Shown: positions 9,428 to 21,776, numbered from the stretch's first letter. The stretch is 64,000 bases of DNA from Planococcus circulans (GCF_020023385.1 NZ_JAIQCL010000009.1:130069-194068), one strand, 5' to 3'. Translations and numbers: made by a program. Notes: generated by a model not told the origin, from the sequence alone.

Positions 9428-9482
9428 GTCGTCGACCGAAAGCTTTCTTTTTGGTAAGCTTAGAAAAAAGGGAGGTACTAAC

Positions 9483-9836
9483 GTGATTACTTATTATGCA
9501 TACCCGAAATGCACAACTTGCCGGAAAGCAAAAAGTTGGCTGAACCAAAATGGTGTGGAATACAACGAAATACATATTGCAGAAAACCCGCCGACAAAAG
9601 AACAGTTGACGGAGATTTATGAGGCAAGCGATTTGGAATTGAAGAAGTTCTTCAATACGAGCGGCTTGGTTTACCGTTCGCTTGGACTTAAAGAAAAGCT
9701 GTCGGACATGTCCGAAGAACAGCAATTGGAGCTTCTGGCTTCAGATGGCATGCTGATCAAACGGCCGTTGGCGTGGGACGGGAAAACTGTGACACTTGGG
9801 TTTAAGGAAGCAGATTACCAAAATAGCTGGCTGTAG
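9483..9836 (+). CDS. ArsC/Spx-family protein (YusI-like)
   Basis: 117 residues with the ArsC-family thioredoxin-like fold: YAYPKCTTCRKAKSWL carries the CxxC-type site, followed by FNTSGLVYRS and LIKRPLAWDGKTVTLGF. The family includes arsenate reductases and Spx/MgsR regulators; the position between fadE and gcvH is the same as B. subtilis yusI, whose role is not settled. The RPL(A/V) motif favours the reductase-like branch over Spx. Start is GTG at 9483 behind GGGAGGT. Confidence 0.85.
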   Translation: MITYYAYPKCTTCRKAKSWLNQNGVEYNEIHIAENPPTKEQLTEIYEASDLELKKFFNTSGLVYRSLGLKEKLSDMSEEQQLELLASDGMLIKRPLAWDGKTVTLGFKEADYQNSWL

Positions 9837-9916
9837 TAGATTTGTGTCATCTTGTATTTCACAGCCGTTTATGTCAAACTGAATTTGAATGAACTACATA
9901 ATTTGGAGGGGTCAAG

Positions 9917-10297
9917 ATGAGCACACCAGAAGAACTTCGTTATTCAAAAGAACATGAATGGGTCAAAATCGAAGATGGCAATGCGCGTATCGGAATTACT
10001 CATTTCGCACAGGCTGAATTGGGGGATATCGTTTTCGTTGAACTTCCACAAGTCGGGGATGAACTGAAAAAAGATCAGCCTTTCGGCAGCGTGGAATCCG
10101 TTAAGACGGTTTCGGAATTGTATGCACCAATCAGCGGGAAAGTTGTCGAAGTTAACTCTGAGCTTGAAGACAGCCCGGAATTCGTCAACGAGTCACCTTA
10201 CGAGCAGGCTTGGATGGTGGTTATCGAAGCTCCTTCAGAAGATGAAGTCAGCGCATTGATGACAGCAGACCAATACAAAGAAATGATCAACGAGTAA
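9917..10297 (+). CDS. gcvH: Glycine cleavage system H protein
   Basis: 126 residues, standard length. The lipoyl-attachment lysine is Lys63 in [18 protein letters not shown]. The H protein shuttles the aminomethyl group between P, T and L proteins; in bacilli it is also the relay that hands octanoyl/lipoyl groups to other lipoyl domains. lipA (30204) is also in this window. TTGGAGGGG precedes the ATG and a terminator follows, so it is a one-gene unit. Confidence 0.96.
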   Translation: MSTPEELRYSKEHEWVKIEDGNARIGITHFAQAELGDIVFVELPQVGDELKKDQPFGSVESVKTVSELYAPISGKVVEVNSELEDSPEFVNESPYEQAWMVVIEAPSEDEVSALMTADQYKEMINE

Positions 10298-10303
10298 TCC
10301 TGG

Positions 10304-10332
10304 AAAGCGCCTGTATTTTGGCGCTTTTTTTT
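10304..10332 (+). terminator. Terminator of gcvH
   Basis: AAAGCGCC and GGCGCTTT form the stem, followed by a T run. Confidence 0.85.
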
Positions 10333-10515
10333 ATGGGCAGCAATTCAAAAATGCTTAACCCTTAATGGATCCAAATCAGAAGGTCTGTCGATGTATAAAT
10401 GAAACCAAGGGTTTTTAGGCAGCCTTTTTGTGGAATACCAAATTATAAAGGTATCTTATGTACAATAGATAGCCTCTTGTCTTTTATGATTCTAAACTCG
10501 ATGGGGTGAGTGTAT

Positions 10516-10854
10516 ATGGGAAAGGTGATCGTGGTGGAAGGGATCAGCGATAAATCGAGGATTGCACCGCTCATTGCAGAACCCGTGACGATTCTTTGCA
10601 CAAATGGTACAGTTAGTGTATCGAGACTTGAAGAATTATTGCTGCCATACGAAGGTCAGGACATCATCATATTAGTGGATGCAGACTCTTCAGGAGAAAA
10701 ATTGCGGAAGCTGGTCAAACGCGAGTTTCCCGAAGCCCGGCATTTCTATGTCAACAGGAGCTACAAGGAAGTCGCGAAAACCCCGCTTCGCATCCTGAAG
10801 GATGTGCTCATTTCAGCGAATGTCCAGGTCAATAAGCTATTGATAGAGGGATGA
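10516..10854 (+). CDS. Toprim-domain protein (YusF-like)
   Basis: 112 residues that are essentially one Toprim domain: the N-terminal glutamate motif KVIVVEGISDK and the DxD motif IIILVDADSSGEKLRK are both present. Toprim domains bind Mg2+ in topoisomerases, primases and RNase M5-like nucleases; this small version has no attached domain, so its substrate is unknown. ATG at 10516 is preferred to GTG at 10510 because GGTGA sits six bases before it. It overlaps the next reading frame region by a few bases, in the order of B. subtilis yusF-yusE. Confidence 0.85.
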   Translation: MGKVIVVEGISDKSRIAPLIAEPVTILCTNGTVSVSRLEELLLPYEGQDIIILVDADSSGEKLRKLVKREFPEARHFYVNRSYKEVAKTPLRILKDVLISANVQVNKLLIEG

Positions 10855-10859
10855 AGAAG

Positions 10860-11186
10860 ATGAAGGAATGGACTCATAAAGAATGGATCAAAGAAAAGAA
10901 TACAAAACGGATCACTGCATTTTATTTATACACGCCGATGTGCGGAACCTGCCAAGTGGCATCTAAAATGCTGTCTGTCGTCACAGAGCTGTTGCCGGAT
11001 CTGCAGTTAGGCAAAGCGAACTTGAATTACGTTCAGGAAATTGCGGGTTTATATGAAGTGGAAAGCGTGCCATGCCTGCTGATTACAGAAGATGGCCAAT
11101 TGAAAGAAAAAATATATGCTTTCCAATCAGTTCCTTATTTATATGACAAGTTAAAATCTGTTGACGAATATAGCCGGTCGTGGTAA
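10860..11186 (+). CDS. Thioredoxin-like protein (YusE-like)
   Basis: 108 residues with a thioredoxin fold: FYLYTPMCGTCQVASKML holds a CGTC active site and ESVPCLLITEDG the cis-proline loop. Likely a cytoplasmic thiol-disulfide protein; partner unknown. The ATG at 10860 is chosen because GAGGG at 10846-10850 is nine bases away; the ATG at 10851 directly abuts that site. Cotranscribed with the Toprim gene; the SAM riboswitch begins just downstream. Confidence 0.85.
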   Translation: MKEWTHKEWIKEKNTKRITAFYLYTPMCGTCQVASKMLSVVTELLPDLQLGKANLNYVQEIAGLYEVESVPCLLITEDGQLKEKIYAFQSVPYLYDKLKSVDEYSRSW

Positions 11187-11217
11187 ATTGGATTTCTGAT
11201 CAAATAATTTCATATCG

Positions 11218-11328
11218 AAACTCTTATTAAGAGTGGTGGAGGGAAGTGCCCTATGAAGCCCGGCAACCGTCATGAAAATGAAATGGTGCCAAATCACACG
11301 AAGCGAAAGCTTTGGAAGATGAGAGATT
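11218..11328 (+). ncRNA. SAM riboswitch (S-box) aptamer
   Basis: The hallmark S-box core is present: CTCTTATTAAGAGTGGTGGA at 11221, then GGGAAGTGCCCTATGAAGCC and CGGCAACC, with the closing P1 strand GATGAGAG at 11319-11326. S-box RNAs bind S-adenosylmethionine and turn off methionine uptake and synthesis genes. The following gene set metNIQ fits. Confidence 0.95.
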
Positions 11329-11350
11329 GGTTTTCGTGTAATATACGTTT

Positions 11351-11390
11351 GCCCTTCTGCTCAGTTATGCGCGGAAGGGCTTTTATTTTT
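11351..11390 (+). terminator. S-box expression-platform terminator
   Basis: GCCCTTC and GAAGGGC form a stem followed by TTTTATTTTT, directly after the aptamer and before metN. Expected to form when SAM is bound. Confidence 0.85.
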
Positions 11391-11412
11391 AGGATTCAGG
11401 GGTGTACAACGA

Positions 11413-12438
11413 ATGATTGAGTTAACAAAAGTGACAAAAAAGTTCGACACAGGAAAAGCGGTCCTTACGGCTGTGGACCAAGTCGATTTATCTATTGCTG
11501 ATGGAGAAATATTCGGCATCATCGGATACAGTGGCGCCGGTAAAAGTACATTGATTCGTTTGTTGAATGGCTTGGAAAAACCGACATCAGGTACGGTGGA
11601 AATCAATGGCAAGGTGATTACCTCCATCAAAGGCGGGGAATTGCGGAAGGCCCGACAAAAAGTCAGCATGATTTTCCAGCATTTTAATCTGCTGTGGTCC
11701 CGGACCGTGAAAGAAAATATTGAATTTCCGCTTGAAATTGCTGGAGTGTCGAAACAACAGCGCGGAAAGCGGGTTCAGGAACTGATTGAGCTAGTCGGCT
11801 TGGCCGGGCGTGAACATGCCTATCCATCCGAACTTTCAGGTGGCCAGAAACAGCGTGTCGGCATTGCCCGTGCGCTGGCAAACGATCCAGAGGTCCTATT
11901 ATGTGATGAAGCGACGTCAGCACTTGATCCGGAAACAACAGATGCCATCCTGGATTTGCTGGTGGACATCAATAAACGATTGGGATTGACGATTGTTCTA
12001 ATTACGCACGAAATGCATGTCATCCGTAAGATTTGCCATCGTGTGGCGGTCATGGAAGGCGGTCGGGTTGTTGAACTTGGCGATGTCCTCAATGTCTTCC
12101 AATCACCAAAAGAGGAAATTACGAAGCGTTTTGTTGCACAGGTGACCGATTCCGGAGATTCTGAGGAAACCATCAAAAATCTGCGGGAGCTATATCCTAC
12201 AGGTGAACTGGTGAAATTGGTTTTTGTCGGTGAGCAGACTGAACAACCGATTCTGACGAAACTGATCCGCAGCCATGCAGTGGAAGTCAATATTGTCCAG
12301 GGCAATATCTCGCATACCCAGCGCGGAGCATATGGAACATTGATTTTGCAGTTGAAAGGTTCTAAAGCAGAAATTGAAGAAGCACTGGCATTTCTTCGCA
12401 CGGAAGATGTTCAGGCGGAGGTGATGCACAATGATTGA
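11413..12438 (+). CDS. metN: Methionine ABC transporter ATP-binding protein
   Basis: 341 residues: ABC ATPase domain with Walker A GYSGAGKST, signature LSGGQKQRVGIARAL and Walker B EVLLCDEATSALDP, then a C-terminal NIL domain (from about residue 265) that binds methionine and gives trans-inhibition. Energises import of D/L-methionine with MetI and MetQ. Placed under the S-box; overlaps metI by eight bases. Confidence 0.96.
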   Translation: MIELTKVTKKFDTGKAVLTAVDQVDLSIADGEIFGIIGYSGAGKSTLIRLLNGLEKPTSGTVEINGKVITSIKGGELRKARQKVSMIFQHFNLLWSRTVKENIEFPLEIAGVSKQQRGKRVQELIELVGLAGREHAYPSELSGGQKQRVGIARALANDPEVLLCDEATSALDPETTDAILDLLVDINKRLGLTIVLITHEMHVIRKICHRVAVMEGGRVVELGDVLNVFQSPKEEITKRFVAQVTDSGDSEETIKNLRELYPTGELVKLVFVGEQTEQPILTKLIRSHAVEVNIVQGNISHTQRGAYGTLILQLKGSKAEIEEALAFLRTEDVQAEVMHND

Positions 12439-13099
12439 TTCTTTATTTCCGAATGTAGATTGGGACAGCATGTGGGAAGCAACACTTGAAACGCTCTATA
12501 TGACAGCATTATCGACTGTGTTTACGTTTGTAATCGGTTTAGCTCTGGGAATTATCTTGTTTTTAACGGCGCCGAAACAGTTATGGGCCAACAAAGTGGT
12601 CAATTGGCTAACAGGAGCGTTCGTCAATATATTCCGTTCGATTCCTTTTATCATCCTAATCATCCTGTTAATTCCTTTCACTTTATTCCTAATGGGCTCG
12701 ATTCGGGGACCGAATGCGGCTTTGCCCGCATTGATTATCGGCTCGGCTCCGTTTTACGCTCGTATGGTACTTATTGCATTGAAGGAAATTGACAAAGGGG
12801 TCATCGAAGCGGCCCGTTCTATGGGTGCGACGACGGGCACCATCATCTGGAAAGTCCTGTTGCCGGAATCGAAGCCGGCCTTGATTTCGGGTATTACGGT
12901 AACAGCCATTGCACTCGTCGGCTATACGGCTATGGCGGGCATTATTGGCGCTGGCGGTCTTGGGACATTAGCTTTCCTGGATGGCTTCCAGCGCAGCCGT
13001 GAAGACGTTACGTTGATGGCGACGATCTTAATCCTGATCATCGTCTTCGTAATCCAATATATCGGCGATCTCGCCACTACAAAAGCAGACAAACGGTAA
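12431..13099 (+). CDS. metI: Methionine ABC transporter permease
   Basis: 222 residues with five or so membrane helices and the EAA loop that docks to the ATPase (EAARSMGATTGTIIWKVLLP). Called metP in B. subtilis. The start overlaps the end of metN, so translation is coupled. Confidence 0.95.
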   Translation: MIDSLFPNVDWDSMWEATLETLYMTALSTVFTFVIGLALGIILFLTAPKQLWANKVVNWLTGAFVNIFRSIPFIILIILLIPFTLFLMGSIRGPNAALPALIIGSAPFYARMVLIALKEIDKGVIEAARSMGATTGTIIWKVLLPESKPALISGITVTAIALVGYTAMAGIIGAGGLGTLAFLDGFQRSREDVTLMATILILIIVFVIQYIGDLATTKADKR

Positions 13100-13152
13100 C
13101 AGCGGATTTTTCCGTCCTATAAATAAAACACATTATAAGGGAGAGATTGAAC

Positions 13153-13965
13153 ATGAAGAAATTTGTAGTAGGAACAGCATTGACGGCTTTGGTACTTGCA
13201 GGATGCGGCAATGGCGGAGCAAGTGAAGAAGAATCCCAAACATTGCGCGTAGGGGCTTCCAACGTGCCGCACGCTGAAATTTTAGAACAGGCTCAACCGA
13301 TTCTTGAAGAACAGGGAATTGAACTGGAAATTGAAACCTACCAGGATTATATCCTGCCGAATGAAGATTTGGAATCTGGCGAAATTGATGCCAACTACTT
13401 CCAACACGTTCCATATCTTGCATCACAAGTTGCGGATCATGGCTATGAGTTTGAAAACGCTGGCGGTATCCACATCGAACCAATCGGTGTCTATTCGCAG
13501 GATTATGCTTCTCTTGATGAACTTCCAGAAGGCGGAACCATCCTGATGAGCAACTCGGTAGCAGACCATGGCCGCATTCTTTCTTTGCTTGAAGCTGAAG
13601 GCCTGATCACATTGGCAGAAGGCGTCGATAAGACGGCTGCTGAAGTGAGTGATGTTGTTGAAAACCCGAAAAATCTTCAATTTGATGCTGATTACGAAGC
13701 AGCTTTGCTGGTTCAGATGTATGAAGCTGGAGAAGGCGATGCAGTATTGATCAACTCGAACTACGCAATTGATGCAGGCATCAGCCCGTTGGAAGATTCA
13801 ATTGCACTTGAATCATCAGAGTCGCCGTATGTAAACATTATTGCCGTACGCGCGGGTGACGAAGAAAACGAAAACATTACTGCGTTGGTGGAAGTATTGA
13901 AATCTCAGGAAATCCAGGATTTCATCCTGGAAGAGTGGGGCGGTTCAGTAGTACCCGTAGACTGA
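13153..13965 (+). CDS. metQ: Methionine-binding lipoprotein of the MetNIQ transporter
   Basis: 270 residues. Signal peptide with lipobox LVLAGC, lipidated Cys18, then the NlpA/MetQ fold (RVGASNVPHAEILE, ANYFQHVPYL, NSNYAIDAGI). Extracytoplasmic methionine receptor anchored in the membrane. Start is ATG at 13153 behind AAGGGAGAG; a TTG six bases upstream sits too close to the ribosome site. Terminator follows. Confidence 0.95.
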   Translation: MKKFVVGTALTALVLAGCGNGGASEEESQTLRVGASNVPHAEILEQAQPILEEQGIELEIETYQDYILPNEDLESGEIDANYFQHVPYLASQVADHGYEFENAGGIHIEPIGVYSQDYASLDELPEGGTILMSNSVADHGRILSLLEAEGLITLAEGVDKTAAEVSDVVENPKNLQFDADYEAALLVQMYEAGEGDAVLINSNYAIDAGISPLEDSIALESSESPYVNIIAVRAGDEENENITALVEVLKSQEIQDFILEEWGGSVVPVD

Positions 13966-13970
13966 GTAGA

Positions 13971-13996
13971 AAAAGCATCCTTTTGGATGCTTTTTT
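13971..13996 (+). terminator. Terminator of metNIQ
   Basis: AAAAGCATCC-TTTT-GGATGCTTTT followed by T residues. Confidence 0.85.
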
Positions 13997-14117
13997 ATTT
14001 TTTTGTCTAAATAATAGAAATATTTCGCGTTTTCGTGAACACCTTACATTCAGAGAAGGTCTGTGCTACTTTTGAATAATAAAAAGAAGCATTTGTTCAC
14101 ATGAGGAGGACATATTG

Positions 14118-15290
14118 ATGAAGTTCAATTTTGGTTTATTGCCGCGCATTGTGGTAGCGATTATTTTGGGGGTGCTTATTGGCTTGGTGGCACCAGAAGC
14201 TTTAGTGCGTGTATTTGCAACATTTACGACGATTTTCGGTAACTTCTTGAACTTTGTTGTGCCGTTGATTATTCTGGGATTCATTGCGCCGGGGATTGCA
14301 AAATTAGGCAAAGGCTCGGGCAAACTGCTGGGTATGGCTACAGGTGTTGCCTATGCTTCCACGGTTACGGCTGGGGTTTTCGCGTTTTTCGTAGCAACAA
14401 CCGTATTGCCCAATTTTATGCAATCTGGATCTTTGAGCAGTTTGGAAGACCCGGAACACGCTTTGGCAACAACGTTTATTGCCCTTGATATGCCACCTGT
14501 TTTTGGCGTCATGTCTGCACTGATTTTGGCTTTTCTTCTGGGGATCGGCATGGCCTCTACAGGAAGCAAGACCATGTTGTCGTTTTTCGATGAGTTTCAA
14601 GCGATCATTGAGAAGACAATTTCTTACATCATTATTCCTTTATTGCCGTTTCATATCTTCGGTATTTTTGCCAATATGGCATATGGCGGTGCAGTATTTG
14701 AAATCCTATCGCTGTTCGGCATCGTTTTTGTGATGATCATCATCCTTCATTGGGCTATGCTGCTGCTTCAATATTCAGCGGCAGGAGCTTTAAAAGGAAA
14801 AAACCCATTGGTGATCCTGAAAACAATGATGCCGGCTTATTTTACAGCCTTGGGAACTCAGTCTTCTGCGGCGACAATTCCTGTCACGTTGCGGCAGGCA
14901 CGCAAATCCGGTGCTAACGAGCGGGTCGCAGACTTTACGGTTCCATTATTTGCGACGATTCATTTGTCAGGCAGTACGATTACGCTGGTTTCCTGTGCGA
15001 TCGGTGTAGTATTGCTGACAGGCGGAGTGCCCACTTTCGCAAGTTTCTTCCCGTTCATCTTAATGTTGGGTGTCACCATGGTTGCAGCTCCGGGAGTTCC
15101 GGGTGGCGCTGTCATGGCGGCAATTGGTCTGCTTGAAATTATGCTCGGTTTCGATCCGACAATGGTCGCTCTTATGATCGCACTTTACATGGCTCAGGAC
15201 AGTTTCGGTACGGCTGCGAATGTAACCGGTGACGGTGCATTGGCACATATTGTCGACCGTTTTACAAATGGACGGAAGAGTTTTGAATAA
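14118..15290 (+). CDS. DAACS-family dicarboxylate/amino acid:cation symporter
   Basis: 390 residues, hydrophobic throughout. The re-entrant-loop motif TQSSAATIPVTL corresponds to the SSSATLPVT signature of GltPh/SstT-like carriers, and later VPGGAVMAAIGLLEIML and DSFGTAANVTGDG match the substrate/Na+ site helices. Na+- or H+-coupled uptake of glutamate, serine/threonine or dicarboxylates; the SstT branch is possible but not certain. ATG at 14118 follows GAGGAGGA by seven bases. Single gene with no immediate terminator hairpin; a perfect palindrome follows the stop. Confidence 0.88.
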   Translation: MKFNFGLLPRIVVAIILGVLIGLVAPEALVRVFATFTTIFGNFLNFVVPLIILGFIAPGIAKLGKGSGKLLGMATGVAYASTVTAGVFAFFVATTVLPNFMQSGSLSSLEDPEHALATTFIALDMPPVFGVMSALILAFLLGIGMASTGSKTMLSFFDEFQAIIEKTISYIIIPLLPFHIFGIFANMAYGGAVFEILSLFGIVFVMIIILHWAMLLLQYSAAGALKGKNPLVILKTMMPAYFTALGTQSSAATIPVTLRQARKSGANERVADFTVPLFATIHLSGSTITLVSCAIGVVLLTGGVPTFASFFPFILMLGVTMVAAPGVPGGAVMAAIGLLEIMLGFDPTMVALMIALYMAQDSFGTAANVTGDGALAHIVDRFTNGRKSFE

Positions 15291-15300
15291 TTAAGCGATT

Positions 15301-15313
15301 TTGTAAATTACAA
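15301..15313. promoter_or_regulatory. Perfect 13-bp palindrome upstream of the lipoprotein gene
   Basis: TTGTAA-A-TTACAA lies 39-51 bases upstream of an extended -10 element (TGC TATTAT, 15349-15357). It could be an operator; the cognate factor is not recognised. Confidence 0.4.
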
Positions 15314-15389
15314 CTTTTCCCAAGTATCTATTCTATTGGTAATTTCTGTGCTATTATAGCGAAGATATTACACAATAGGGGGAAACATC

Positions 15390-15914
15390 ATGAAAAAGTT
15401 ATGGGCAATTGGGTTATCGGCAACTGTTTTATTGGCGGCGTGCGGAGCGGAGGAATCAGCTGAGCCAGCGGAAGCAACAACTGGTGCAGAGGGTTCTGAA
15501 GACAACAAAGAAGTAAAAAGAGAATTGATGAAATTCTATATGTCCATTCCAAATGCCATCAATGCCGTAGATGGGGATCTAAATACATTTGAGATGAATC
15601 AGGCAGAAGGCACGTTGCCGGAAGGTGAAGAATTGCAAGCGATGAAAGACGCAGCAATCACTTCTGCAAATGAAGCGGCAGGAGCAGTAGATGCACTGGA
15701 GATTCCGGAGGTATTGGAAGATCATAAAGAACAAATCGAAACAGCATTTGCTTCTATTCGTGAATCTTATGAGATAAAAGCCGAGGAATTGACAAAAGAT
15801 GCGTCATTTGAAGCTGCTGATGTGAAGTTCAGCGAAGCGGATGCACAATTGAACGAGTTACTGGAAGAGCAGGATTTGGCTGCATCCAGCATCTATAACG
15901 AAGTTTCACAATGA
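15390..15914 (+). CDS. Hypothetical lipoprotein, acidic helical
   Basis: 174 residues. Signal peptide with lipobox LLAAC (Cys18), then a very acidic linker (EESAEPAEATTGAEGSEDNK) and a helical region rich in Glu/Ala (about residues 45-170) that looks like a four-helix bundle. I do not recognise the family. Anchored outside the membrane. It has its own extended -10 promoter and a long terminator stem, so it is a one-gene unit. Confidence 0.75.
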   Translation: MKKLWAIGLSATVLLAACGAEESAEPAEATTGAEGSEDNKEVKRELMKFYMSIPNAINAVDGDLNTFEMNQAEGTLPEGEELQAMKDAAITSANEAAGAVDALEIPEVLEDHKEQIETAFASIRESYEIKAEELTKDASFEAADVKFSEADAQLNELLEEQDLAASSIYNEVSQ

Positions 15915-15915
15915 T

Positions 15916-15957
15916 AAATGACCCCTCTGACTGAACGTTGTCAGAGGGGTCATTTAT
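15916..15957 (+). terminator. Terminator of the lipoprotein gene
   Basis: AAATGACCCCTCTGA pairs perfectly with TCAGAGGGGTCATTT across a short loop; the T run after it is imperfect. Confidence 0.7.
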
Positions 15958-16010
15958 TGTGCGGATATACGACAATAGTTCTATTTTCAGACTAGTTAGA
16001 TTATTTTTAT

Positions 16011-16035
16011 GTTTATCTGCCATTCAATGGGGTAT
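16011..16035 (+). promoter_or_regulatory. Sigma-B-type promoter
   Basis: GTTTAT, 13 bases, GGGTAT matches the B. subtilis general-stress sigma-B consensus (GTTTAA, 12-15 bases, GGGWAW). A TATAAT overlaps at 16033-16038 but lacks a sigma-A -35. It precedes the small gene at 16118. Confidence 0.6.
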
Positions 16036-16117
16036 AATAAAAAAGTAATCTTAAAAATTACAAGATTGAAAGGAATGGTTCAGTATCGAATCGAATGGAA
16101 TTGAAAAGACGGAGAAA

Positions 16118-16273
16118 ATGGAACAAGCATTCAGAAACGCACATGGTTTCGGAATTGACGAGTATCAAAATGACCCGGATAAAATACTTGAAGTAGAACA
16201 GCGCCGTGAACAAGATTATCAGCTAGGCCAAAAAGTAGCCAGCCAAATCGAACGGCAGGTTCATCGAGACTAA
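16118..16273 (+). CDS. Small hypothetical protein, 51 aa, charged
   Basis: The frame encodes MEQAFRNAHGFGIDEYQNDP and a charged helix ending QVASQIERQ-like (VASQIERQVHRD). I do not recognise it. Support comes from a sigma-B-type promoter upstream, a clean terminator directly downstream and protein-like composition. The ATG at 16118 has only a short-spaced GGAGA; the frame stays open upstream to a stop near 16066, and an ATC at 16085 lies ten bases after AAAGGA, so the true start may be further upstream and non-standard. Confidence 0.55.
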   Translation: MEQAFRNAHGFGIDEYQNDPDKILEVEQRREQDYQLGQKVASQIERQVHRD

Positions 16274-16291
16274 TCATAAATATAAAAACGG

Positions 16292-16319
16292 AACCAGCAT
16301 CCTCGGATGCTGGTTTTTC
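16292..16319 (+). terminator. Terminator of the 51-aa gene
   Basis: AACCAGCATCC-TC-GGATGCTGGTT followed by TTT. Confidence 0.75.
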
Positions 16320-16457
16320 AATGATATGAATTCTCAATTAGCAATCTTTTATTGAAAATATGAATCCATGACAGTTATCATATCAAGCTTTTACAAAATA
16401 GTAAGGAATCCAGTATTCTAAAATGGTTTGAGCCAGCTTTTGAAGCGGTTTAATGAT

Positions 16458-16486
16458 TTGCCAGTATGGTGAATATGCGTTAAGAT
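16458..16486 (+). promoter_or_regulatory. Candidate sigma-A promoter of the suf operon
   Basis: TTGCCA, 17 bases, TAAGAT. Leaves a leader of about 55 bases before sufC. Confidence 0.5.
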
Positions 16487-16546
16487 TAGAATGATACTAA
16501 TTAAGAATGGTTTGCCATTCAACATTAACTTTATGGAGGTATTTAC

Positions 16547-17323
16547 ATGTCAACTTTGGTCATTAAAGATTTACACGTTAAAATCGAAGACAAAGAGATT
16601 TTAAAAGGTGTAGACTTAACAATTAATACAGGTGAAATCCACGCAATCATGGGGCCTAACGGTACTGGTAAATCAACACTGGCATCAGCTATCATGGGTC
16701 ATCCAAAATACGAAATCACGCAAGGATCCATCACATTGGACGGCGAAGACGTCTTGGAGATGGAAGTTGATGAACGCGCACGCGCAGGTCTTTTCCTTGG
16801 CATGCAGTATCCAAGCGAAATTTCAGGAGTGACCAATGCTGACTTTATGCGTTCTGCAATGAACGCACGACGTGAAGAAGGCGATGAAATTTCATTGATG
16901 AAATTCATCCGTGAATTGGACAGCAAAATGGAAGTGCTTGATATGGAACAGGATATGGCACAGCGTTATTTAAACGAAGGCTTCTCAGGCGGGGAAAAGA
17001 AACGCAACGAGATTCTTCAATTGATGATGATCAAACCAAAAATCGCAATTTTGGACGAAATTGACTCCGGATTGGATATTGATGCTTTGAAAGTCGTTTC
17101 AGATGGCATCAACCAAATGAGAAGTGAAAACTTCGGTTGCCTGATCATCACTCACTACCAGCGTCTACTGAACTACATCACGCCTGACCATGTTCATGTA
17201 ATGATGCAAGGACGCGTTGTTAAATCTGGCGGGGAAGAACTTTCCCATAAATTGGAGTCAGAAGGCTATGATTGGATCAAAGTTGAACTTGGCATTGAAG
17301 ACGAGACTGTAGGACAAGCATAA
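16547..17323 (+). CDS. sufC: Fe-S cluster assembly ATPase SufC
   Basis: 258 residues: ABC-type ATPase with Walker A GPNGTGKST, signature FSGGEKKRNEILQ and Walker B KIAILDEIDSGLDIDALK, the SufC-specific form. Soluble ATPase of the SufBCD scaffold. TATGGAGG precedes the ATG. First gene of sufCDSUB, in the Bacillus order, cytoplasmic. Confidence 0.97.
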   Translation: MSTLVIKDLHVKIEDKEILKGVDLTINTGEIHAIMGPNGTGKSTLASAIMGHPKYEITQGSITLDGEDVLEMEVDERARAGLFLGMQYPSEISGVTNADFMRSAMNARREEGDEISLMKFIRELDSKMEVLDMEQDMAQRYLNEGFSGGEKKRNEILQLMMIKPKIAILDEIDSGLDIDALKVVSDGINQMRSENFGCLIITHYQRLLNYITPDHVHVMMQGRVVKSGGEELSHKLESEGYDWIKVELGIEDETVGQA

Positions 17324-17341
17324 TTGAAGGGAGAGACTAGC

Positions 17342-20305
<2,964 letters not shown>

Positions 20306-20325
20306 CAGAGAACGGAGGAACGACG

Positions 20326-21723
20326 ATGGCGAAAAAAATGCCAGAAATCGGTGATTATAAATATGGGTTCCACGACAAGGATGTCTCAGTTTTCAGATCT
20401 AAACGAGGACTGACAGAAGAAATTGTACGAGAAATTTCGAAAATTAAAGAAGAGCCGGAATGGATGTTGAATTCCCGTCTGAAAGCATTGAAATTATTCT
20501 ATTCAATGCCGATGCCACAATGGGGCGGCGATTTAGGTTCATTGGACTTTGATGAAATTACGTATTACGTAAAACCATCAGAAGCTAGCCAGACTTCATG
20601 GGATGAAGTCCCTGAAGAAATCAAACGTACATTTGACAAATTAGGGATTCCAGAAGCAGAGCAGAAGTATTTGGCTGGTGTTTCAGCTCAATACGAATCT
20701 GAAGTTGTCTACCACAACATGAAAGTGGAGTTGGAAGACATGGGGATCGTCTTTAAAGATACCGGTTCTGCTCTTCGTGAAAACGAAGATCTTTTCAAAG
20801 AATATTGGCAGTCGGTCATTCCGGCAGCTGACAATAAATTTGCTGCATTGAACACGGCGGTTTGGTCTGGTGGATCTTTCATCTACGTACCAAAAGGCAT
20901 CAAAGTGGAATCACCACTTCAAGCTTACTTCCGTATCAACTCAGAAAACATGGGTCAATTTGAGCGTACGCTGATCATCGTTGATGAAGGCGCAAGCGTC
21001 CATTATGTAGAAGGTTGTACAGCTCCTGTCTACACGACGAATTCACTTCACTCCGCTGTTGTTGAAATCATTGTGAAGAAAGATGCTTATTGCCGTTATA
21101 CAACGATCCAAAACTGGGCAAACAACGTCTATAATCTGGTGACGAAGCGTGCATTTGTTGACGCAAACGGAACAATGGAATGGATCGATGGCAACATTGG
21201 ATCTAAATTGACGATGAAATACCCAGCTGTTTACTTGAAAGGCGAAGGCGCACGCGGCATGACTTTGTCGATCGCAATCGCTGGTAAAGGACAGCATCAG
21301 GATGCTGGAGCGAAAATGATTCACTTGGCTCCGAATACATCTTCTTCAATTGTTTCGAAATCCATTTCGAAACAAGGCGGGAAAGTTTCATACCGCGGAA
21401 TCGTGCACTTTGGCCGCAAAGCCGATGGTGCCCGTTCAAACATCGAGTGTGATACATTGATTATGGATAATCAGTCTACTTCTGATACAATTCCATACAA
21501 TGAAATCCTGAACGATAACGTTTCTTTGGAACACGAAGCGAAAGTTTCAAAAGTGTCTGAAGAGCAATTGTTCTACTTGATGAGCCGTGGTGTTTCGGAA
21601 CAGGAAGCAACAGAAATGATCGTAATGGGCTTCATCGAGCCATTTACGAAAGAACTTCCTATGGAATATGCGGTGGAAATGAACCGTTTGATCAAGTTCG
21701 AAATGGAAGGCTCTATCGGTTAA
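20326..21723 (+). CDS. sufB: Fe-S cluster assembly protein SufB
   Basis: 465 residues with the long N-terminal SufB region ([18 protein letters not shown]) and beta-helix core ([60 protein letters not shown]). Builds Fe-S clusters with SufC and SufD. ATG at 20326 follows ACGGAGGAA; upstream in-frame starts lie inside sufU. Last gene, followed by a terminator. Confidence 0.97.
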   Translation: MAKKMPEIGDYKYGFHDKDVSVFRSKRGLTEEIVREISKIKEEPEWMLNSRLKALKLFYSMPMPQWGGDLGSLDFDEITYYVKPSEASQTSWDEVPEEIKRTFDKLGIPEAEQKYLAGVSAQYESEVVYHNMKVELEDMGIVFKDTGSALRENEDLFKEYWQSVIPAADNKFAALNTAVWSGGSFIYVPKGIKVESPLQAYFRINSENMGQFERTLIIVDEGASVHYVEGCTAPVYTTNSLHSAVVEIIVKKDAYCRYTTIQNWANNVYNLVTKRAFVDANGTMEWIDGNIGSKLTMKYPAVYLKGEGARGMTLSIAIAGKGQHQDAGAKMIHLAPNTSSSIVSKSISKQGGKVSYRGIVHFGRKADGARSNIECDTLIMDNQSTSDTIPYNEILNDNVSLEHEAKVSKVSEEQLFYLMSRGVSEQEATEMIVMGFIEPFTKELPMEYAVEMNRLIKFEMEGSIG

Positions 21724-21736
21724 TAGATTACTACCA

Positions 21737-21776
21737 AACCCTTGGCGTGACATTGTTCATGCCAAGGGTTATTTTT
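21737..21776 (+). terminator. Terminator of the suf operon
   Basis: AACCCTTGGC and GCCAAGGGTT with a 14-base loop, then ATTTTTA. Confidence 0.8.
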
